This document shows, piece after piece, positions 1 through 6,508 of a stretch of 12,853 nt of DNA. The number at the start of each line of letters is the position of its first letter. Within the stretch, counting starts at the first letter, position 1. The stretch lies in the NCBI GenBank assembly GCA_052148715.1, contig JBKQHQ010000210.1:1-12853 (forward strand), in the 5' to 3' direction. The notes below the pieces were generated by a model. It made no database searches. It saw only the letters and a list, made by a program, of their open reading frames with translations, and had not been told where the DNA came from. Position numbers and translations under genes: made by a program. This DNA is from JBKQHQ01 sp052148715. GTDB lineage: Bacteria > Pseudomonadota > Alphaproteobacteria > Rhizobiales > Xanthobacteraceae.

Positions 1-152
1 CTGATGCGGATCCGCGACGCTGGGCGGATGCGGCGGGCGGCTGGCGTCGGCTCGGAGCCGACATGGTGATGCTGTACCCGATGTACCGAATCGCAAACTT
101 CGACGATCAGATCGAGACCTTACGCCGGTTCAAGGAGGCCGCTGGCGCTTAG
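1..152 (+). CDS. C-terminal end of a probable luciferase-like (LLM) flavin/F420-dependent oxidoreductase, partial
   Basis: Only the last 49 codons are present. The reading frame is open from base 3 and stops at TAG 150-152. The visible peptide includes WRRLGADMVMLYPMYR and ends with a helix IETLRRFKEAAGA. This pattern (Trp, then LGAD plus a hydrophobic beta strand, then a closing helix of the type 'ie.lrrfkeaag') is how many LLM-class flavin-dependent or F420-dependent monooxygenases end: the last TIM-barrel strand followed by the C-terminal helix. No catalytic residue lies in the part seen, so the substrate cannot be stated. The gene converges on the cupin gene. A small inverted repeat overlaps the stop codon and could end transcription. 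The assignment rests on a short stretch and could be wrong; a different TIM-barrel oxidoreductase is the main alternative. Confidence 0.5.
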   Translation, partial: DADPRRWADAAGGWRRLGADMVMLYPMYRIANFDDQIETLRRFKEAAGA

Positions 153-165
153 CCCGAGTCGGGCT
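151..165 (+). terminator. Possible hairpin terminator after the LLM gene
   Basis: AGCCCGA at 151-157 is mirrored by TCGGGCT at 159-165. The realistic fold is a 5-bp GC-rich stem AGCCC/GGGCT with a 5-nt loop. It starts inside the TAG stop and is followed by GGTCGTTT, which has only three consecutive T residues. The position is right for an intrinsic terminator between convergent genes, but the U-tract is weak. Confidence 0.3.
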
Positions 166-279
166 GGTCGTTTACGCAGGCCGGATTCAGAGGAGCAGGC
201 CTCGATCTCGTGCCCAAATCCGAGCTGCTCCTCATCCGGCGCCGGTTAGCGCCGTTGCAGTTCCATCCTTTTTGCGCGG

Positions 280-600
280 TTAAGCCGGCGACACGAGGGG
301 CTTGCCTTTTTCGACGACTAAAGTCGAGCAAACTTTCGTCTTCCGGTCACCGATCTGCACGCTGTGCACGACACCCGGGGGCACCTGAAACGCGTCACCG
401 GGCCTCAAGATGCGGCTTGGCTGCCCCTCGACGTTCAGCTCGCCGCCACCTTCAATGACATAGGTGGACTCGATGCCGGGGTGAGTGTGGCGCACGACCG
501 CGGTTCCGCCCTCTATCTCGATTTCGACGACCGTCGTCACATAGCCTGGCACCGGCCCGTCCGTTTGCCGAAGAATTTTGAGCGACACGCCCGGCAGCAT
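280..600 (-). CDS. Small single-domain cupin protein
   Basis: A 106-aa protein made almost entirely of one cupin (double-stranded beta-helix) domain. Cupin motif 1 is visible as G-x5-HTH-x4-E-x6-G (RHTHPGIESTYVIEGGG), giving the expected His, His and Glu metal ligands. Motif 2 is G-x5-P-P-G-x2-H (GDAFQVPPGVVHSV), supplying the third His. Such proteins bind one divalent metal and are either small dioxygenases, isomerases or ligand-binding proteins; the sequence does not show which. No signal peptide is present from this start. The ATG at 600 follows a GGGGG stretch by 5-6 nt, and an in-frame TGA lies a short way upstream, so no long extension is possible. It lies 71 nt after the AraC-type regulator gene on the same strand and may be co-transcribed with it. 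Confidence 0.85.
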   Translation of the reverse strand: MLPGVSLKILRQTDGPVPGYVTTVVEIEIEGGTAVVRHTHPGIESTYVIEGGGELNVEGQPSRILRPGDAFQVPPGVVHSVQIGDRKTKVCSTLVVEKGKPLVSPA

Positions 601-671
601 ATTCGACCCCCGTTTTTGTTCCAGTCACTTTGAAGCAGGTTGGGCCGGCGATCCGAGTGTCCGGAGTTGGC

Positions 672-1577
672 TCAATCGACCCGGCTGCTCTGAGCGCTAC
701 GCGGTTCGACGACGAAAGTATTGTAAAAATCGGACTCGGCGCGCGAAGCGCTGGGTTTGCGGCCGTCTCCGAGCGATGTCGCGCGGAAGAACGTTTGCGG
801 CGGGCTGCCGACCATGGCGTTGAAGTCGTTGATCATGTGGGCCTGATCGTTGAACCCGCAGGACTGAGCGATGTCGACCCAACCTGTGCGGTGCTGGCGT
901 GCAGTGGCCACGACCTTGCCGATCCGCACGATGCGGGCGAATTGCTTGGGTGTCGCTCCGATTGTCGCCTGAAAACGCCGCGACAGATGCCGCTCGCTGA
1001 TGTCGAGGCGCGATGCCAGGTGGCGGACGGATAGGGTCGGGTCGCGGCGCAGCCAGCGCGCCGCCTGGCACACCAGCGGATCTGGCCCGTCGTCCCGCAT
1101 ACGCCGAAGGAGAAAGGCTTGGACGGCGGTAACCCGCGCGACTGCATCAGGGGCCTCCGCCAGCATCTCGTCCAGCAGCGACACCTCTGTCGGGCTGAAA
1201 ACATCGCAAAGTGAAAAAGCGGCATCCCTGAATTCGTCGACGGTGCTCCCCGCGATGCGCACGGCGGCTTCCGGCTTGAGGCGGACCATCACCCCGCCGA
1301 GCGGACCACTCGGGCGCAGCGTCACGGCGCGGCTCTGCACGCCGGTGATCCGGTAGCGGCCCGAGTCGATCCACGAATTCACAGCGGGTGGTGCGCGGTG
1401 ATGAAAGCAGAGGAGGGGTGGTGCGCGATAGTGAAAGCAGAGGATCGGTGAAACGACAGGCATCACCTTGAAGGTGATCGCTCTTGCTGCTTCAGCGTCC
1501 GGTATATCAGTATCCCAGATCGCCTCAACGACATCCGCGAGCATCGGATGTAGCGGAAAAAAGGTGAATCCAGCCAT
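672..1577 (-). CDS. AraC-family transcriptional regulator with DUF6597-like N-terminal domain
   Basis: A 301-aa regulator from the ATG at 1577. The C-terminal third holds the double helix-turn-helix of the AraC/XylS family: LSVRHLASRLDISERHLSRRF is the first HTH and WVDIAQSCGFNDQAHMINDF is the second, followed by the typical P.FFR ending. The N-terminal part (GRYRITGVQSRAVTLRPSGPLGGVMVRLKPEAA) matches the beta-rich sensor-like domain often labelled DUF6597. No inducer can be named. Residues 45-64 contain a tandem duplication, LCFHYRAPP then LCFHHRAPP, caused by a 30-bp repeat in the DNA. The start is uncertain: the frame also offers GTG at 1613 and TTG at 1622, and a GGAGG lies 16 nt before the ATG, too far for an ideal ribosome site. 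A 22-residue tail follows the HTH domain. It is probably transcribed with the downstream cupin gene. Confidence 0.85.
   Translation of the reverse strand: MAGFTFFPLHPMLADVVEAIWDTDIPDAEAARAITFKVMPVVSPILCFHYRAPPLLCFHHRAPPAVNSWIDSGRYRITGVQSRAVTLRPSGPLGGVMVRLKPEAAVRIAGSTVDEFRDAAFSLCDVFSPTEVSLLDEMLAEAPDAVARVTAVQAFLLRRMRDDGPDPLVCQAARWLRRDPTLSVRHLASRLDISERHLSRRFQATIGATPKQFARIVRIGKVVATARQHRTGWVDIAQSCGFNDQAHMINDFNAMVGSPPQTFFRATSLGDGRKPSASRAESDFYNTFVVEPRSAQSSRVD
1386..1445. repeat. 30-bp tandem duplication inside the AraC-type regulator gene
   Basis: Two adjacent 30-bp copies, 1386-1415 and 1416-1445, both begin GGGTGGTGCGCG and share TGAAAGCAGAGGA. They differ at four positions (1398/1428, 1400/1430, 1401/1431, 1415/1445). 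The period of 30 keeps the reading frame, so the protein gains ten residues and reads CFHYRAPP then CFHHRAPP. The near identity suggests slipped-strand or unequal duplication that is not ancient. Confidence 0.9.
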
Positions 1578-1742
1578 CGTGATCCGCTTGCGGCCTCCGG
1601 ATGAAATTCGCACTGATCGCAAGGGTAGCTATTTCACGATCTCGAATCCACCGACCTCCGCAAGGTTCACCAGGCGATCATCTGCGGATGGTCGACCTGC
1701 GAATTGCCCGATCTGACGTTAAGCAATCCGGATGTAGGCCTA

Positions 1743-2975
1743 CTACCGTCGTATTGGAGCGACACTCACGCCCTGTTCCCGGTCCTCGATCCCGGCGTCG
1801 CGCAGCAATTGGGGCCACACTTGATTGCGCCCGTTTCGCTTGGCGGCGTAGAGGGCCGCGTCCGCCGCCGCGATCAATTCCTGGGCAGAGATTGTCGAAA
1901 CGGGCGCAGCCGCGGCGCCGCAGCTGACAGTGACGATGCGGCGAGCACCGAGCGCTTCATGCGGGATTCCGAGCGCCTCAACCGATCGCCTAATCCGCTC
2001 GGCGATACGGATCGCGTCGGACGCGGCGGTCTTCGGCAACAGCAGCAGCAGCTCCTCGCCGCCATAGCGAACGGCGAGATCGTCGGCGTCGCGTAATTCG
2101 GTGGTGATGCTCGCTGCCACGCGCTTAAGACAGGCGTCACCCATGACGTGGCCGTAGCGGTCGTTGAAAAGCTTGAAGTGGTCGACGTCCAACATGATCA
2201 TGGCGACGGGCGAGACACCGTCGTCGGCCATTTGCCAGATTTCACTCAGTCTCTCGGTCAAAAAGTGCCGATTGGCGAGCTCGGTGAGCGCATCGCGCCT
2301 GGAGACCGCCTCGGCCTCGGCATGCCGTAGCCGGTCGCGTAGCGCGTGAAGGTAAGCGCGCCGGCCGTCGCGCTCAAGATAGTAATTGCTTACCAGGGTG
2401 AGGTAGGCCGAGACCGCTAGTGTCGTCATTGCGACCAGTGCAACCGGCCCCGACATATGGCCGCTGGCGATGACGGCGACGGCATGAGCCGCAATGATGG
2501 TAATCGAAACGACGACGGCGTAGCGGAACGGGAGACGCTGGATGGTGTTGGTGAATAGCATGACCAAGAGGACAAAGTATTGATAATGGTCGGCATCAGG
2601 TGAGGACGTGAGCATGAAGCTCACAAGAATCTGCAGAACAATGGCGACCGGGATTGACCCCGCCATGCCCTCGCGCAAGAGCTTCGGGCCATCGTCCTTG
2701 GTGAACCAGCTGGTCAGCACGATCCACGGCGTGACCACGGCGAAATGCAAGATGAGGGCGATCGTGATCTGGTCCCCGACCAACAGCCAGTCGGGGAGCA
2801 AGAACAGGTTGTAGATGACGGCAATCCGTGGGACGGCCGCCCGCAGGCGTTGTGCGCGGCGTCGGCGTGTGTCGTGCTCGAGCTGGCGCTCCAGCCAATC
2901 CGGAAACGCGAGACGCCTATGCCGCGCGGCGATGAAGCTTTCAACCGCCTTGAGGGTCAGAGGGATGTCGTCCAT
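1743..2975 (-). CDS. Membrane-bound diguanylate cyclase (GGDEF domain)
   Basis: Makes cyclic di-GMP from two GTP. From the ATG at 2975 it has 410 aa: a basic cytoplasmic start, about six membrane-spanning segments (near residues 49-68, 70-91, 106-123, 133-145, 150-172, 177-200), an Arg/Glu-rich helical linker (about 201-225) and a GGDEF domain to the end. The metal-binding region MLDVDHFKLFNDRYGH and the active-site loop RYGGEEL (305-309) are present; Leu replaces the usual Phe. The inhibitory I-site is out of register: Arg lies ten residues before the first Gly instead of nine, with Asp in its place. The start was chosen because GGAG (2981-2984) stands 5 nt before this ATG; an ATG at 3002 would add nine residues without a comparable site. 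The membrane part resembles no sensor domain that I can name. It is divergent from the GGDEF-EAL gene. Confidence 0.9.
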   Translation of the reverse strand: MDDIPLTLKAVESFIAARHRRLAFPDWLERQLEHDTRRRRAQRLRAAVPRIAVIYNLFLLPDWLLVGDQITIALILHFAVVTPWIVLTSWFTKDDGPKLLREGMAGSIPVAIVLQILVSFMLTSSPDADHYQYFVLLVMLFTNTIQRLPFRYAVVVSITIIAAHAVAVIASGHMSGPVALVAMTTLAVSAYLTLVSNYYLERDGRRAYLHALRDRLRHAEAEAVSRRDALTELANRHFLTERLSEIWQMADDGVSPVAMIMLDVDHFKLFNDRYGHVMGDACLKRVAASITTELRDADDLAVRYGGEELLLLLPKTAASDAIRIAERIRRSVEALGIPHEALGARRIVTVSCGAAAAPVSTISAQELIAAADAALYAAKRNGRNQVWPQLLRDAGIEDREQGVSVAPIRR

Positions 2976-2980
2976 GGGCA

Positions 2981-2984
2981 CTCC
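2981..2984 (-). promoter_or_regulatory. Shine-Dalgarno site deciding the diguanylate cyclase start
   Basis: GGAG on the minus strand followed by TGCCC and then ATG at 2975-2973. It favours this start over the in-frame ATG at 3002. Confidence 0.55.
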
Positions 2985-3227
2985 GGATCGCGGCGCCCAC
3001 ATTGAGCTCCGGATGCTTCGGCCGCGTTAAGCAAGTCGTCGTTCACCAGAAAGCGTGAATAAATCGTAAGCGCGCACTCAGACCCAGTTGGTCGGAGGTC
3101 ACTTTGGAAGAGGGTTGGCAAGGAACGTCATTGGTGCCCTCTTGAAGGTTGGCGATAAGGTAAATGCCAGGTGAATCTCGCGATGTGCGCCAACGCAATA
3201 AGAAGGTAATCAAAACGAGATATGAAT

Positions 3228-3253
3228 AGTTGAGCCCACCAGCGGGCTCAACT
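3228..3253 (+). promoter_or_regulatory. Perfect 10-bp-stem hairpin upstream of the GGDEF-EAL gene
   Basis: AGTTGAGCCC (3228-3237) and GGGCTCAACT (3244-3253) are exact reverse complements around a 6-nt loop ACCAGC. The 3' arm ends 19 nt before the ATG at 3273. There is no T-run after it, so it is not a normal intrinsic terminator. It could be a dyad operator for a regulator or an mRNA structure affecting translation of a gene that lacks a clear Shine-Dalgarno site. Confidence 0.55.
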
Positions 3254-3272
3254 GCCAGGCTCGGTCCACCGC

Positions 3273-5534
3273 ATGTTAAGACGGCTCCGCGGATTTGCAC
3301 AGACTACCACCTATCTCGGGGTGGCGGTGATTGCCGGTATCTGGGGCGGGGTTTTCTTCATTACGAATGAGGAACATCAACGCGCCTACGAGGAGGGAAT
3401 CCGACAGGGACGCAATCTGACCCGAGTTTTCGAGCAGTACATCGCACGTGTGATCGGAGGCGCGGACAGTGGACTCTTGGACATGCGCGAATCATTCGAG
3501 CACGATCCGCAAAATTTCGATATTGCGGGTCGAGTCGGCCGCGCCCAGTTTCAAAACAATATAGTTACGCAATTCGGGATTGTCGGGCCTGATGGCCTTA
3601 TCAAACTTTCGAGCACACAATCCATTAGTTCGGCTGAGTACGTGGGCGATCGAGAGTATTTTCGCTTCCAGGCCAATTCGACGACCGACGAGCTCTACAT
3701 AAGCGCACCCTTGGTTGGTCGCGCATCCGGCCGACCAATCATACAATTGACGCGCCGGCTAACTACTCCCGACGGATCGTTCGACGGAGTCATTATCGCG
3801 GCAATCGATATTCGCCAACTCGACAGGTTCTGCAACTCGATCGATGTCGGCCGTGCGGGAGTGATCTCGCTTGTTGGCTTCGACGGTATCATTCGCGCGC
3901 GCAGCGACCGCGATCCCGCGGCGAAGGACTTTCTCGGTGAGTCAATTCTCGACACAAAGGTCTTCGCACTGTATCGCCAATCCCCCACCGGGAGCTATTG
4001 GAACTTTGAGAAGCCCACACGGCGGTTCGAAGGTGTCAACCGGCTCATTTCCTATCAAGTCGTCGAAGGATTTCCCTTGATTGCCGTCGTCGGGTTGGCT
4101 GAAAGTGATATTTTTTGGCAGGCAAAATCGACGGCACACAGATATCACCTGATTGCGCTTGCGCTGACCGCCATAGTAATCTTTGCGATAGGCATTGGCG
4201 CAGCGCAAAAGCGGGCCGAAACGCAAATCGTCCATATGGCCCGCCATGACAGCCTCACCGGCATCGCTAATCGCGCCGTGTTGCGGGAACGAATGGAGGA
4301 AGCGCTCGCGCGCTTGCGGCGTCGCGGCGATCCGTTCACCATTTTCATGCTCGATCTCGATCTATTCAAGACCATCAATGATTCGCTTGGACATCCGATC
4401 GGCGACGAGCTGCTCAAGATGGTGGCGAATCGCCTATTGGCTTGCACGCGCCAGACCGACACGGTCGCGCGGCTTGGCGGCGATGAATTCGCTATTCTAG
4501 CCGCGGCCGAGGGAGATCAGCGCGAGGCAGCGATCATCACGGCAAGCAGATTGCTGGAGGCGGTGGCCGCCCCTTATGATCTCGATGGCGATCATCTCGA
4601 AATAGCGACCAGCATCGGCGTCGCGCTCGCGCCCGAGCACGGCACCGAAGTTGATCAACTGGTGAAGAACGCCGATCTGGCCCTGTACAAGGCCAAGTCG
4701 GAGGGCCGCAACACTTACCGCTTCTTTGATGATGCGATGGGGACCGAGGCCCGTACTCGTCGTGCACTGCAAATCGGTCTGCGCGGCGCGCTGACGAACG
4801 AAGAATTCGAGCTGCACTACCATCCCATTATCGACATCAAGAGCGGAGAAGTTGACAGCGTCGAGGCGCTCGTCCGCTGGCGGCACCCGCAACGCGGGCT
4901 GATTGCACCCGGCGAGTTTATTCCGCTGGCTGAAGAAACCGGTCTAATCAACCCGATCGGCGAATGGGTTCTGCGCAAGGCATGCAGCGACGCCGTCAGC
5001 TGGCCTTCGCAGATCAAAGTAAGCGTTAATCTATCACCGGTGCAGTTCCGAAAGATCAGTCCGGTTGAGATCGTTGGCAAGGCGCTAGCCGATTCTGGGC
5101 TGCCGGCCGAACGTTTGGAGCTGGAAATCACCGAGTCGGTCCTGATGCACGGTAACGCTGAGAACGTCGCGACACTGCATCAGCTGCGCAGCATGGGAAT
5201 TTCCATCGTTCTCGACGATTTCGGGACCGGATACTCCTCGCTCAGCTATCTGCGAATGTTTCCGTTCGACAAGATCAAAATCGATCGCTCGTTTGTCAAT
5301 GAACTTTCGCAGAGCGCCGGTTGCGCTTCCATTGTGTCGGCGGTGGCTGGCCTCGGGCGGAGCCTGCAAGTTGCCACGGTGGCTGAGGGGATCGAGACCG
5401 AAGATCAGCTTGTGCTCGTGCGAACTGCCGGATGCACTCACGCCCAGGGTTTTCTGTTTGGCCGGCCATGCCCAGTAACCGAGCTCAAGTTCCAACCGGT
5501 CAGCGAGAGAAAACGAAAAAGCGAGGCCGCCTAG
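3273..5534 (+). CDS. Cache-GGDEF-EAL bifunctional cyclic-di-GMP signalling protein
   Basis: A 753-aa inner-membrane protein that can make and/or degrade cyclic di-GMP. Order: membrane segment about 13-32; a periplasmic double-Cache (PDC-type) sensor about 36-285, with YVGDREYFRF and YISAPLVGR typical of such diguanylate cyclases; a second membrane segment about 292-311; GGDEF about 318-480; EAL about 495-745. GGDEF is intact (RLGGDEF, Gly402-Phe406) with a canonical I-site RQTD nine residues before it, so feedback inhibition by the product is expected. The EAL domain keeps E531-A-L, the Asn of VNLSPVQF, the Glu of EITES, DDFGTGYSS, the Lys of KIKIDRSF, AEGIET and QGFLFGRP, so phosphodiesterase activity is likely. 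An in-frame TGA at 3231 precludes a longer N-terminus and no other common start codon intervenes, though no good ribosome site precedes the ATG. The ligand of the Cache sensor cannot be told. It converges on the transglutaminase gene after 92 nt, with no obvious terminator. Confidence 0.95.
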   Translation: MLRRLRGFAQTTTYLGVAVIAGIWGGVFFITNEEHQRAYEEGIRQGRNLTRVFEQYIARVIGGADSGLLDMRESFEHDPQNFDIAGRVGRAQFQNNIVTQFGIVGPDGLIKLSSTQSISSAEYVGDREYFRFQANSTTDELYISAPLVGRASGRPIIQLTRRLTTPDGSFDGVIIAAIDIRQLDRFCNSIDVGRAGVISLVGFDGIIRARSDRDPAAKDFLGESILDTKVFALYRQSPTGSYWNFEKPTRRFEGVNRLISYQVVEGFPLIAVVGLAESDIFWQAKSTAHRYHLIALALTAIVIFAIGIGAAQKRAETQIVHMARHDSLTGIANRAVLRERMEEALARLRRRGDPFTIFMLDLDLFKTINDSLGHPIGDELLKMVANRLLACTRQTDTVARLGGDEFAILAAAEGDQREAAIITASRLLEAVAAPYDLDGDHLEIATSIGVALAPEHGTEVDQLVKNADLALYKAKSEGRNTYRFFDDAMGTEARTRRALQIGLRGALTNEEFELHYHPIIDIKSGEVDSVEALVRWRHPQRGLIAPGEFIPLAEETGLINPIGEWVLRKACSDAVSWPSQIKVSVNLSPVQFRKISPVEIVGKALADSGLPAERLELEITESVLMHGNAENVATLHQLRSMGISIVLDDFGTGYSSLSYLRMFPFDKIKIDRSFVNELSQSAGCASIVSAVAGLGRSLQVATVAEGIETEDQLVLVRTAGCTHAQGFLFGRPCPVTELKFQPVSERKRKSEAA

Positions 5535-5626
5535 TCATCGAGCTTGGCCGATCGCACGCCGCCTAAGAGCGTTGGCGCAGTGCACCTCTGTGCTCCGACC
5601 TAGTGATCAATGCAACGTCTGCCCCA

Positions 5627-6508
5627 TCAACCCCCGACCGGCCGGACGCTGACCGCCACATCGAGCTTCTGTTTGCCGGAGGCGAACACGACGCCGGCGA
5701 TTGGGGCGACGTCGGAATAATCACGGCCGACCGCCAGCGCGACGTGATCAGTGTCGGCGAGGATCGCGTTGGTCGGATCGAGATCGTACCAGCCGGCTTC
5801 CTCACCGCACCAAACCTTGACCCAGGCATGCATGGCGTCGGCGCCTTCGAGCCGCGCCGCGGCGCCGCGCGGCTCGGTGCGCAGGTAGCCGCTGACATAG
5901 GCCGCCGGGAGGCCGAGGCCGCGCAGGCCGGAAATCATGATATGCGCAAAGTCCTGGCAGACGCCGCGGCGCAACGCGAACGACATTGGCGGCGTGGTGG
6001 TGACCGTCGTCGCGCCGATCTCGTAGACGAAGTCCGCCTTGATCCGCCGCATCAGATCGATCGCCCCGTCAAGCATCGGGCGGCCGGGTGTAAAGCTCAA
6101 GCCGGCATAGTCGCGGATCTCGGGATCGAGCGAGACGAGCCGGCTCGGAAATAGGAAGTGCGCGGGCGAGGTCGGACCGATATCCGCGGTCGCGAACGCA
6201 GATGCCCGCAATTCCTCCCAGGGCGGCGTTGTGAGCGGCACCGGTTCCTCGATCGCGTCGACCTTGATGCGCGCGACCGCCGTGACGGTTAGCCGGTCGT
6301 GCGGCTCGTTGAGCTCGATCCAGGTCATGTGATTGCCGAAGAAGTCGCGACCCTCGCGGCGCTCGGCCGGGCGCGGCTCGATCTCGAGCGCCGCCGCGTG
6401 CACGCGCTGCCGCGGTCGGTTGGTCGGCGTCAGCCGCAGCACGTGGTGCGCAAACGCGACTTTCGAGGCGTAGGCATAGGTGGTGGTCTGGCGCACGTCA
6501 TAGATCAC
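5627..6508 (-). CDS. Transglutaminase-like cysteine protein (last gene of the ATP-grasp cluster)
   Basis: A 293-aa protein of the bacterial transglutaminase-like superfamily (COG1305 type). The N-terminal beta domain (YDVRQTTTYAYASKVAFAHH... LRLTP) is the usual partner of the catalytic part. The triad is clear: Cys184 in RRGVCQDFAH, His227 in DAMHAWVKVW and Asp244 in DLDPTN. Family members cleave or transfer amide bonds; the substrate here is unknown. No signal peptide or membrane segment is seen, so it should be cytoplasmic. The start is placed at GTG 6508 because it overlaps the TGA of the ATP-grasp gene in a GTGA junction and GGGAGG stands 7 nt before it; an ATG at 6523 would add five residues but has no such site. 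Translation is probably coupled to the upstream gene. No Anbu-type peptidase gene follows; the next gene is convergent. Confidence 0.93.
   Translation of the reverse strand: MIYDVRQTTTYAYASKVAFAHHVLRLTPTNRPRQRVHAAALEIEPRPAERREGRDFFGNHMTWIELNEPHDRLTVTAVARIKVDAIEEPVPLTTPPWEELRASAFATADIGPTSPAHFLFPSRLVSLDPEIRDYAGLSFTPGRPMLDGAIDLMRRIKADFVYEIGATTVTTTPPMSFALRRGVCQDFAHIMISGLRGLGLPAAYVSGYLRTEPRGAAARLEGADAMHAWVKVWCGEEAGWYDLDPTNAILADTDHVALAVGRDYSDVAPIAGVVFASGKQKLDVAVSVRPVGG

Larger units (their letters stand above)
2976..3272. promoter_or_regulatory. Divergent promoter region between two c-di-GMP genes
   Basis: This 297-bp stretch separates the start codons of two oppositely transcribed genes, so it must hold both promoters. 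It looks richer in A and T than the flanking coding DNA, especially 3150-3230. I see no convincing sigma-70 -35/-10 pair. There is an inverted repeat AAGAGGG...CCCTCTT around 3108-3145 with a loop of about 20 nt, and a strong hairpin at 3228-3253, listed separately. A short reverse-strand ORF through here (3043-3300) has no recognisable content. Confidence 0.5.

Noticed and set aside
237..254. Hairpin CGGCGC-CGGTTA-GCGCCG downstream of the cupin gene as its terminator
   Set aside because: On the minus strand the hairpin is followed by GATGAGGAG with no T-run, so an intrinsic terminator is not supported.
1734..1743. Perfect 10-bp palindrome GTAGGCCTAC at the end of the diguanylate cyclase gene
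   Set aside because: It is short, overlaps the TAG stop, has no loop or T-tract for a terminator, and such palindromes arise by chance in kilobases of sequence.
3043..3300. An 85-aa minus-strand ORF in the divergent spacer
   Set aside because: It overlaps the start of the GGDEF-EAL gene, has no ribosome site or domain, and lies in a promoter region.
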